This document shows, piece by piece, positions 7,623 to 14,488 of a stretch of 27,048 nt of DNA. The DNA lies in contig RPFO01000949.1 of assembly GCA_009746045.1 (NCBI GenBank), positions 1 to 27,048 of the forward strand. The letters run 5' to 3'. The position numbers and the translations under genes were made by a program. The notes under the pieces are model-generated. The model saw only the letters and a program-made list of their open reading frames with translations. It ran no database searches and was not told the origin of the DNA. This stretch comes from Mesostigma viride (lineage: Eukaryota; Streptophyta; Mesostigmatophyceae; Mesostigmatales; Mesostigmataceae). The number at the start of each line of letters is the position of its first letter. The first letter of the stretch is position 1.

Positions 7623-8193
7623 TGTTACGTCGCGTAACAATTCGTTGTAGTTACGGACGTAAATTAGGTCCTTGTCCTCGGTTGTTCCTAGGTTACGTGT
7701 AGTTCTAGTTTGGACATGATTGTCCCCGTAACAGTACTGTGGTATATTGGGTGCCTTTGGGCGCCGCGCCGCGTACTTTATTAGTGGTCCTTATCCTTTT
7801 GTAGAATGTAGTGGACCGGCGTGCATCTGTGCACCTGCTTGTGTTTCTGTGTCTCGGCAGGCGAGGGCCAGATCGGCCCGAGTCTGTTGGACCGTTGGTG
7901 ACCATTTATGCACGTTCCACTCCGTGCGTGGTCACTCGGCGTGTGTTAAATGAATTAACACATATAGGCTTGGGTCACGGCAGTTTAGTTGTGTTTCCTT
8001 CCTCTTTTCCTGGAGTAAACGGGTTTGATTAAATGGCCTATGGCATATTACAGTAGTACATATGTAAATGCATTGAGATCTGGTTCGTCTCGGTCGTCTT
8101 TCGCTAAGGGTGTAAATAGAAGCGGCCTCACTAGTTTAGGCAGTATCAGGACAGGTAGAGGTAGAGGTGGCGGCCGAGGCTTGCGGCGTAACA
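7623..8193 (+). repeat. 3' LTR of element 1 (571 bp)
   Basis: Starts TGTTACGTCGCG right after the polypurine tract and is taken to end at CGGCGTAACA (8193), giving TG...CA termini with an inverted match (TGTTACG/CGTAACA). Length agrees with the 583-bp LTRs of element 2. The right boundary is inferred, because the 5' LTR is off the window. The first 17 bases, TGTTACGTCGCGTAACA, form a 7-bp stem with a 3-base loop. Confidence 0.7.
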
Positions 8194-8263
8194 CTCGGGG
8201 CAACTGGGGACGGGAATACTGGGCAGCACCCTTATTTCGTACAAAGGACTCCCATGGTACCGG
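8194..8263 (+). pseudogene. LINE ORF2 sliver between the two LTR elements
   Basis: Seventy bases from the LTR of element 1 to the LTR of element 2. Read in the frame ending CTC CCA TGG TAC, they give GTGILGSTLISYKGLPW, which joins in frame, once element 2 and one copy of its target duplication are ignored, to YWQRIWTGYNKLKPGR on the other side (from about 22679). That pattern resembles the W-x-x-I-x-x-G-x-x-x-L stretch between RT and the C-terminal zinc finger of LINEs. Short, so only moderately sure. Confidence 0.4.
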
Positions 8264-8846
8264 TGTTACGTCCCAGCCCAGACACACCTAGCCTGAGCTA
8301 CGTAGCGAAAGACCCTTCTTGCCGGAATTAGGAATAATTCAAGGTAGCCTAAAGTAGGTTGCGCTTCACGACGTGAGTCGTGAGATATCTGGCATCACGG
8401 CTTGATGCCAAGCTAATTAGTACACACTTATATTGGCTAGCAACACCAAATACAAATGGATAATTGCCCCGGGTTCAATGTGTAGGCGTATTCGCACTTA
8501 TCATTCATCAAACCAAGAGGACGAGACTCTCGTCCTCGGACCAATTTAACCTAGGTTGATTGCGGCGCAGATACACACCAATTTCCCTGGAACAATCCAA
8601 GCCAATCATTCCACGTAGGATCCGGGCCGACATCGACCCTCAACTACAGGATCCACGTCTAGTACTTCGGACAGACTCAGAACTGGCGCGGCGCCACAGC
8701 ACTGGCTCCTAAAAGGGCAACCTAGGACCAAGATAACTAGTCCAATTCACACAATAACCAACGTCCCTAAAACTTGGTACAACGGCCACAAGGCCTTAGT
8801 AATTTATTCCATTGTTACGTCCGTCCTAAAGGGCCGGGACGTAACA
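8264..8846 (-). repeat. 3' LTR of element 2 (583 bp)
   Basis: Begins TGTTACGTCC and ends GGACGTAACA in plus orientation; the minus-strand version has the same TG...CA ends. Matches 22096-22678 base for base apart from one position. Three internal hairpins are visible: CACGAC/GTCGTG (8367-8382), GGCATCA/TGATGCC (8391-8409) and GAGGACGAG/CTCGTCCTC (8517-8537). The end that starts the LTR in element orientation folds back on itself (8813-8846). Confidence 0.97.
8367..8537. repeat. Three hairpins within the element 2 LTR
   Basis: Perfect stems of 6 bp (8367-8372 with 8377-8382, loop GTGA), 7 bp (8391-8397 with 8403-8409, loop CGGCT) and 9 bp (8517-8525 with 8529-8537, loop ACT). Each also occurs in the other LTR. 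They could structure the R or U5 RNA; that role is inferred. Confidence 0.6.
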
Positions 8847-8859
8847 CTCCTCCCCCCCC
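8847..8859 (-). promoter_or_regulatory. Polypurine tract, element 2
   Basis: On the minus strand GGGGGGGGAGGAG immediately precedes the TG of the 3' LTR, as required for the plus-strand DNA primer. Confidence 0.88.
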
Positions 8860-9066
8860 ACGGGGGTCGGTAGTCCCTACCGTACAAAGGTAGAATAGGA
8901 TCACAAAACAAGACTACTATAAGAGTACTATGTCCCAACCTGGGTTCACCCGCAGGTCAGTAATGCCAGTTCCTCTAGAGGTTGATACACATGCCCAACC
9001 CTGACGTAGTAGCCAAAACTTTGGGGATTGGACTCCGCTATCCATCCCGAAACTGAACTATTTACT

Positions 9067-9597
9067 CTAGCGTCCGCCGCTAGTAGTCCGCCGCAGCTGC
9101 TGGGCCTCAAGGAGAGCCCGTCGCCCCACGGGGGTCATAATATGAGTCATCACCCCTGGATGCGCACATAGGTCCACCTCGAAGGCGATCTGATATGGGG
9201 ACGTCTTCTGCCGACCCAACCGGGACAGCTCCACCCACGTACCCCGGGGCCACATGGCCAGGAACCCAGCGAGATACTGGGGGTGGGTAAAGAGAAGGGT
9301 CAGCGCCGACCAATCCGCCACCCCACAGCGGTGATCACGAACAAACTTCACCCCCATCATAAATACCTCGGTGCGCACGTGATCCTCAAGGATGGTCGCC
9401 CTAGGGGCCCCTACAATGTCCGGCACCACCCGTTCCAGGAAGGCACGCCCTTCCGCCGGGGCCACCTTGGGCGGCGTAACCACGTGCCCCACCCCATCCA
9501 CCTGATACCTCCAATCCCACCAATCCTCGGTACCGAACCGCACCGTGTGGCCCACCGTCCGGGGAAAACGAAGGTCGTCAGGTTGCGGCAAGGGCAG
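9067..9597 (-). CDS. Third ORF of element 2, C-terminal conserved domain
   Basis: Unknown function. Stop at 9067; the frame reads PLPQPDDLRFPRTVGHTVRF, then WWDWRYQVDGVGH, VVPDIVGAP, FVRDHRCGVADW, DWSALTLLFTHPQYLAGFLA, WPRGTW and a basic tail (RRTTSGGR). The DW-x6-(L/F)-T-x-H block followed by P-x-G-x-W matches the end of element 1's third ORF. The piece is cut from the rest of its gene by the fold-back element. Taking out 9598-12433 and keeping one CAG lets the frame pass without a break into the stretch ending ITFFPQAPL at 12434, which is direct evidence that both pieces were one gene. About 220 bases separate the stop from the polypurine tract. Confidence 0.7.
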   Translation of the reverse strand: MPLPQPDDLRFPRTVGHTVRFGTEDWWDWRYQVDGVGHVVTPPKVAPAEGRAFLERVVPDIVGAPRATILEDHVRTEVFMMGVKFVRDHRCGVADWSALTLLFTHPQYLAGFLAMWPRGTWVELSRLGRQKTSPYQIAFEVDLCAHPGVMTHIMTPVGRRALLEAQQLRRTTSGGR

Positions 9598-9604
9598 CAG
9601 TTAC

Positions 9605-9798
9605 GTTAAATAGTGCCGGAACCTTTTGCCGCCTGAGGTAAATCGGGCCGGAACACTATTTTGCCCGGAATAACCACTTCCGAGCACCCAAGTTAATTCG
9701 GCCGAATTAACTTGGGTGCTCGGAAGTGGTTATTCCGGGCAAAATAGTGTTCCGGCCCGATTTACCTCAGGCGGCAAAAGGTTCCGGCACTATTTAAC
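9605..9798. repeat. Palindromic module H1 (about 97-bp arms)
   Basis: Starts GTTAAATAGTGCCGGAACC, reaches the centre TTAATTCGGCCGAATTAA, then returns as its complement to ATTTAAC. I saw no mismatch between the arms. The last base is shared with the start of the piggyBac-like element, which landed in its terminal TTAA. Confidence 0.9.
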
Positions 9799-11486
9799 CC
9801 CTAAATGGTCTTGCTGCCGATTTTCCGCCAAAAATCGAGTTCCAGCCGATGCATCGGCCCCTTCTCGGGGGACCAGATGCCGCGAAATCTATTGAGAATT
9901 AGGAAAAGTTTAGCTGAGAAGATCGAAAGTTTATAAAATTCTTCACAGCATGGTACTAGGGTTTGCATACTTTTGACAAAGTTATAGAGGTGTTCTGGCC
10001 GGTCAAAGTACAAGGGGTCAGGGTACTTTTTCACGTACAACGTGCATTCCGGAAAACGACGACCTGGCCATGGCGGCTTGCGCCCACGCATGGCATTTAC
10101 GTTTTCGTTCGAATTTTCTGTCCAAACTTAGGATATTGATTTTATACGTCCTAAAGATCATACAGGCCAATTTTTGGTTCGCGGGAATGCCATTTGATAG
10201 GTGTCGGCAGCGTTCTTGCTGGAAAAAACTGCGATCAGGCCGGACGATAGAAACGTTGACAGCAATACCTTTCCGGCGTATTTTAAAGGATATATCGGTT
10301 TCTTTTTACTTTTTATGATACATAGTGGTCGTAAACGTGCAAGGGTGGCCAGAAATCGCCGAATCCAGCGACCATGCTGCACAGCTTTGGTGTGCCGAAA
10401 TGCGCCATTTTGCGGCCACCGGCTGGGCCAAGGTAACGCCATCCATGCCTGGTAAAGCTTAAGCATCGTTTTCCTATCGATGTTTGACATTTATATATAC
10501 GTTCTAGCTTGTGTAGCACATTCTTTTTGCACTATTCATGCTCTTTCTTGACCCTGGCCTGGCCCCTTTCTAAAACACCATTCTTAGATGCTTCCCTCAG
10601 TCAGTTGACCTGCCACAGGGTGATGGTGATAAGTTTTAGAGGCTGTATGGGTTTGAATACCTCCATATATGTTTGTTATACATTTCCCATACACATATTG
10701 CATGAGTGTGAGGCAGTTGGCTGGTCTCTGTGGCATCATCAAGCACGTAACTGGTGAGTAAAAGCTTCCCATTGACAGCATGTGCCACCAGGTGTGCTGG
10801 CCATCACCTGGCAAGCTATAGCAGCTTAGGCCTAGTTTATCCTTGCTAGGGCAGGCTGAAATAGGCTCAACACCACTAGTTTGTTGGTGGCTGCCTCCTA
10901 GAATGCATGCCTTGCGTAGGGTGTCCGTACCACGTTACCTACGTGCATGGACAAGGTGGCACCTGCACATAGGTGCCATGTAAGGGCAGTGTGATGATGC
11001 AGTTATGTTTCCCCATCATTGTGGAAGGGAAATGTATTGTTTGGCATGGTTGGTGGCCATATTAGGAGGTCGTATGCCCACCCCTACTCCCTTGGTTGCT
11101 TTTTACCAACGGTACCCCTATGGGCTGTACTGGGTGTAACTGCTGGTATACCCACCCAAATGATGACCCCAATGGCTCAAACTGTTCAGCAACTAATTGT
11201 TTATCATCCCTGAAGTGGTAGGTGCCTAGGTCTTATAACATAATTCAAAATGCACATTCTACCAAAAATGAAAACGCGCGTCTTGACCCCCCTGACTTTG
11301 ACGGCAGTTAAACATGGCCTACCCTGCATATATGTGAGGTTGTGATATACCAACCCGAAGGGCAACTCATGGACATGCTTGGCCCCCAAGGACAGCCATT
11401 GGATATGGGTAGGTTGGATGGCATCTGGTTTGCAAAATTGTGAAGATCCAGCCGATTTATCGGCAGGATCTCAGACCATTTAGGGG
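9798..11486. mobile_element. piggyBac-like non-autonomous element (1689 bp, TTAA duplication)
   Basis: Flanked by TTAA on both sides (9794-9797, 11487-11490). Ends CCCCTAAATGGTCT and its exact complement AGACCATTTAGGGG, with further sub-terminal inverse similarity: the hairpin CAGCCGAT/ATCGGC occurs near both ends (9842-9858 and 11447-11463). TTAA target duplication with ends starting CCC is the signature of the piggyBac superfamily. The empty site is seen in the sister modules, where CACTATTTAACGTAACTAAAACC is uninterrupted apart from the insertion point. I see no transposase: the longest frames are about 110 codons without a DDD-type motif. It would need a transposase from elsewhere. Confidence 0.8.
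9814..11470. other. Interior of the piggyBac-like element, no gene recognised
   Basis: No convincing ORF on either strand. Several short frames of 60-110 codons show no motif. Confidence 0.6.
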
Positions 11487-11488
11487 TT

Positions 11489-11630
11489 AACGTAACTAAA
11501 ACCTGGCCTCGTGGAGGGTGGGTTGAATATGAGACATCCGCCTAGGCCACTGAGCACGCACCACTAAATGCGCCGGAGCTGTCCGGATTCGAACCCCTGA
11601 CCTCCAAGGTGCACAGGTTTTAGTTACGTT
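11489..11630 (-). repeat. B-box cassette copy 1 (142 bp, inverted)
   Basis: The complement of the cassette at 11819-11960, identical as far as I can read. Ends are the 17-base inverted repeat AACGTAACTAAAACCTG/CAGGTTTTAGTTACGTT. Confidence 0.9.
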
Positions 11631-11821
11631 AAATAGTGCCGGAACCTTTTGCCGCCTGAGGTAAATCGGGCCGGAACACTATTTTGCCCGGAATAACCAC
11701 TTCCGAGCACCCAAGTTAATTCGGCCGAATTAACTTGGGTGCTCGGAAGTGGTTATTCCGGGCAAAATAGTGTTCCGGCCCGATTTACCTCAGTGGGCAA
11801 AAGGTTCCGGCACTATTTAAC
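11628..11821. repeat. Palindromic module H2 (hybrid arms)
   Basis: Same plan as H1. The left arm has the H1 form (GCCGCCTGAGG), while the right arm ends CCTCAGTGGGC, which complements the H4 form (GCCCACTGAGG). H2 is therefore a recombinant, with a few mismatched bases near the outside of the stem. Confidence 0.9.
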
Positions 11822-11960
11822 GTAACTAAAACCTGTGCACCTTGGAGGTCAGGGGTTCGAATCCGGACAGCTCCGGCGCATTTAGTGGTGCGTGCTCAGT
11901 GGCCTAGGCGGATGTCTCATATTCAACCCACCCTCCACGAGGCCAGGTTTTAGTTACGTT
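11819..11960 (+). repeat. B-box cassette copy 2 (142 bp) with tRNA-like promoter element
   Basis: Contains GGTTCGAATCC at 11854-11864, a perfect match to the RNA polymerase III B-box consensus, within CACCTTGGAGGTCAGGGG..., which resembles the 3' half of a tRNA. TGGCCTAGGCGG at 11900-11911 matches 11 of 12 positions of the A-box, but it lies after the B-box, opposite to a normal tRNA. The T-stem around the B-box does not pair properly (only the two innermost pairs), so this is not an intact tRNA gene. A tRNA-derived (SINE-like) remnant is the best guess. Confidence 0.55.
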
Positions 11961-12096
11961 AAATAGTGCCGGAACCTTTTGCCGCCTGAGGTAAATCGGG
12001 CCGGAACACTATTTTGCCCGGAATAACCACTTCCGAGCACCCAAGTTAATTCGGCCGATTTACCTCAGTGGGCAAAAGGTTCCGGCACTATTTAAC
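11958..12096. repeat. Module H3, palindrome with half of the inner right arm deleted
   Basis: The left arm is complete to TTAATTCGGCCGA, then jumps to TTTACCTCAGTGGGC. About 55 bases are missing between the short matches CGGCCGA and GGCCCGATT. It has the same hybrid outer arms as H2. Confidence 0.85.
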
Positions 12097-12235
12097 GTAA
12101 CTAAAACCTGTGCACCTTGGAGGTCAGGGGTTCGAATCCGGACAGCTCCGGCGCATTTAGTGGTGCGTGCTCAGTGGCCTAGGCGGATGTCTCATATTCA
12201 ACCCACCCTCCACGAGGCCAGGTTTTAGTTACGTT
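12094..12235 (+). repeat. B-box cassette copy 3 (142 bp)
   Basis: Identical by eye to copy 2, same orientation, between H3 and H4. Confidence 0.9.
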
Positions 12236-12426
12236 AAATAGTGCCGGAACCTTTTGCCCACTGAGGCAAATCGGTCCGTCACACTATTTTGCCCGGAATA
12301 ACCACTTCCGAGCACCCAAGTTAATTCGGCCGAATTAACTTGGGTGCTCGGAAGTGGTTATTCCGGGCAAAATAGTGTGACGGACCGATTTGCCTCAGTG
12401 GGCAAAAGGTTCCGGCACTATTTAAC
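12233..12426. repeat. Palindromic module H4 (variant arms, both changed together)
   Basis: Same length and centre as H1, but the segment GCCCACTGAGGCAAATCGGT plus CCGTCAC replaces the H1 version. The opposite arm carries the exact complement of every change, so the stem is still perfect. Confidence 0.9.
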
Positions 12427-12433
12427 CTAACTG

Positions 12434-14132
12434 CAGCGGCGCCTGTGGGAAGAAGGTGATCTCTAGTTGTTCCCAGTAAGCACCACGGTCAACCGCGCAC
12501 CAAGGGCCCGCTTGAAAAACCAAAGGGGCTGGCAGGTGCATACCAGGAGGGACCGTGAACAAGGGTCCCTCGAACACCACACACAACTTCTCCGTTCGAG
12601 GTCCCGGCCCACCGTGTCTTACGGTCCTCCCCGGAATGGTTCGTATGAAGTCCCCCAGCGACCACTCCTCGTGTGAGGCTGCCCGGGAAGCGGCCTCGTA
12701 GCCTACTGAGGTGGCGACTGAGTGATCGCCCTGGCGCCCGAGCTGGTCCAGCATCCCCTGCATGAGACCCTGCCCTGATTGCACCGCTGCCACGAGCGTC
12801 TCAAGGGTAACCACGGGTTCCGCCGGCACCATGACACCCGCCACACTAGGACCCTCCGCGGCATTCCGTACGGGGCTAGGCAAGCTCGGTCCCTCCGCAG
12901 GACGTGACATCGACGATCCGTCCTGGGCAGGCCGGGGACGAGGCTCCAAGGAAACCAGGAAGTGGGGCTCCGGTGGGGCCTCTTCCACTCGGGAGCGAGG
13001 CTCCAGGGAGACATGGAAGGTAGTCTCTTCTTGGCCCGTCTCGGGCGGGTTGTTAGCGGGAACCTCATCAACCGGCTCCTCTCTAGCCGGCCGTTCGGCC
13101 CTGGCCACCGCGGTCTCTGTTGGATCCGTGCGCCGTCGCCGATTCTCTCGCTCTTGCTCCAACTCCACCGCCGACCCCCACGTGCGCTCCCATTGCCGAT
13201 CCTCTAGTCGGCGAGGTGGTGGCGACGCGTGGCGAGCGGGGCGTACATCAGTCCCGGAGTCCGAGTGGGAACGCGAACGGGAGGGCGGAGATGGCGAGCG
13301 ACGACGTGCCGGCCACTCCGGAACACGTCGAGGGGCGGCTTGGTTGCCCCCACCCCATCCGGTAGCCCTCGGAAGACTCCGCGTCTCGCGCCCTGAAGGT
13401 CGCCCCCAGCCCGTCGCCGGCGGTGGCGCCTCAGAACGAGGCGCAGGACGGCTTCTTCCGCCGCTCCCCTGGGAACCCCGAGAAGGCGGATCCCGCGGAG
13501 GGGAACGAGAGGGAGGGTGTGGAGGATGGTCGTCGTCGGAACCGGAGTCATACCCCTCACTCCCATCATCCTGGTCCTCATCATCCATCGCCACGATGCG
13601 ATCCAGAGCCTGCCGCAACGAATACTGCCCTTCTCGCATGCATTTTTCACCCCGTAGCGCCCCCTCTGGTGGAAGATACCGGGGGAAGTGGTATCCCAGC
13701 AGCTTCCGCACTGGGGGTGGAAGTAAGAGGAGAAGGAGCCGTGGGAATGCCAGACCCGCTTCCAGCGTGTTCATGCACCCGTGACAGGCACATTCCCGCT
13801 CATGTGTTTCCCAGTCGGTCCCGACCACCACACCGTTGCGCGCAGCCGTGCGGGTCTCGATCCGGAACCTCACGTTGCGCCGCACGAACCCCCGAAAAGT
13901 CTCCATCTGCACAGGGCCGACCCGCGCCATGATAGAATCAGCGCGGAGATGCGACGACATTTGGTTACGACGACGCCGTCGTCGTTCCACCAGGGCTTCC
14001 CCCTCCCGACCGTAGTCTCGCAAGAACACCCGGGGATTGAACGTCTCCTCGTGCAGCTCCTTTACCAGCTCCAACGTACGCGCGTCCGGTGCTCCGGCCT
14101 TGACGAGGTTTCTTGCCGGCGCTCGCGACTAG
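12434..14132 (-). CDS. Third ORF of element 2, N-terminal domain and Arg/Ser/Pro-rich middle
   Basis: Unknown function. The minus-strand frame opens after a stop near 14132 and contains APDARTLELVKELHEETFNP, a basic patch (ERRRRRRNQ), MARVGPVQMETFRGFVRRNV, a cysteine pair (ECACHGC) and a block FPRLLLLLLPPPVRKLLGYH followed by FPRYLPPEG and LRQALDRIVAMDDED. This last block parallels the N-terminal part of element 1's third ORF. Then comes a long low-complexity region of Arg, Ser, Pro, Gly and Glu (about 200 residues), and a more structured part (WSLGDFIRTIPGRTVRHGGP, FEGPLFTVPPGMHLPAPLVF) that ends where the fold-back element enters. The Leu run is too short and too Pro-flanked for a clear membrane segment. 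Confidence 0.68.
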
Positions 14133-14463
14133 AGGAGGGCCCCGTCTGTCCGCCACCATCTCTCGAGCCCCCGGCCCCTGGTGCATCCCTTCGGACCGCA
14201 GGCTCTCCACGAGCTATCTGCGTCCTTACCCCCACTTCCGGTTCTGGGACCTCCGGATCGTCGGGTATATCCATGTCGACCAAATCCCCCTCACTGGACT
14301 CCCCATCTGCAACCCGGAATCCTGCGTCAGCAGCCTCCACGGCGCCGACGGGAGTCTGGTCTCTGGGAAGCGCCTCCGCGGCGTCCCCCTGCACAGCCCA
14401 CACACAAGATGTCAGGGCGTTAGTCGACGCGTACCAAATACCTGGCTCACGCACCACCCTCAC
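14062..14463 (-). CDS. Third ORF of element 2, start region
   Basis: The ATG at 14463 is only 25 bases after the pol stop (14489-14491), so the gene follows pol directly, as in element 1. The frame encodes an acidic region (GESSEGDLVDMDIPDDPEVP) and then GGGQTGPSSSRERR; it must pass by a one-base shift, between 14132 and about 14080, into the frame that starts ARNLVKAGAPDART. Such close spacing suggests re-initiation or read-through rather than a separate promoter; that is inference. Confidence 0.5.
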   Translation of the reverse strand: MRVVREPGIWYASTNALTSCVWAVQGDAAEALPRDQTPVGAVEAADAGFRVADGESSEGDLVDMDIPDDPEVPEPEVGVRTQIARGEPAVRRDAPGAGGSRDGGGQTGPSSSRERRQETSSRPEHRTRVRWSW

Positions 14464-14488
14464 CCTACACCCTACCGGCTGTGGTCTG

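Larger units (their letters stand above)
1..8193 (+). mobile_element. Ty3/gypsy chromovirus-type LTR retrotransposon, element 1 (5' part off window)
   Basis: The order seen is RT, RNase H, integrase, chromodomain, third ORF, polypurine tract, LTR. RT before integrase places it in Ty3/gypsy, and the chromodomain at the end of pol is the mark of chromoviruses. The window opens inside RT, so gag, protease, PBS and 5' LTR are missing from view and no LTR-LTR comparison or target duplication can be checked. Reading-frame breaks lie near 557, 1375, 4664, 5414 and 5920, and a foreign insertion splits the integrase at 2509-4264. The pol part is visibly richer in A+T than the third ORF downstream. Its closest relative in the window is element 2 on the other strand: the pol proteins align over their whole length, but the DNA is strongly diverged. 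Confidence 0.9.
9598..12433. mobile_element. Fold-back composite element inserted in element 2's third ORF
   Basis: Bounded by CAGTTACGTTAAATAGTG on the left and its near-perfect inverse complement on the right, with CAG duplicated outside (9595-9597, 12434-12436). Inside, palindromic modules H1-H4 alternate with three identical 142-bp cassettes, the first inverted relative to the other two. A piggyBac-like element occupies 9798-11486; without it the composite is about 1.14 kb. There is no coding capacity of its own. It disrupts the third ORF, and removing it restores that frame exactly. The 3-bp duplication would fit a CACTA- or Harbinger-like cut-and-paste mechanism, but the ends match neither clearly, so the superfamily is open. 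Confidence 0.75.

Noticed and set aside
7337-7702. 121-codon hydrophobic ORF after the third ORF of element 1
   Set aside because: It crosses the polypurine tract and the LTR start, is driven by TG/CT-rich composition, and has no counterpart in element 2.
11819-11960. Permuted tRNA gene
   Set aside because: The box order fits, but the T-stem pairs at only two of five positions and the putative acceptor strands are not complementary; kept only as a tRNA-like remnant.
9598-12433. CRISPR array
   Set aside because: Although repeats alternate with identical blocks, units are 139-194 and 142 bp, palindromic, and the 'spacers' are identical; it is a fold-back element.
12762-13784. 340-codon plus-strand ORF and neighbouring plus-strand frames (13423-13932, 13781-14524)
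   Set aside because: Antisense shadows of the Arg/Ser/Pro-rich third ORF in GC-rich DNA; low complexity without motifs.
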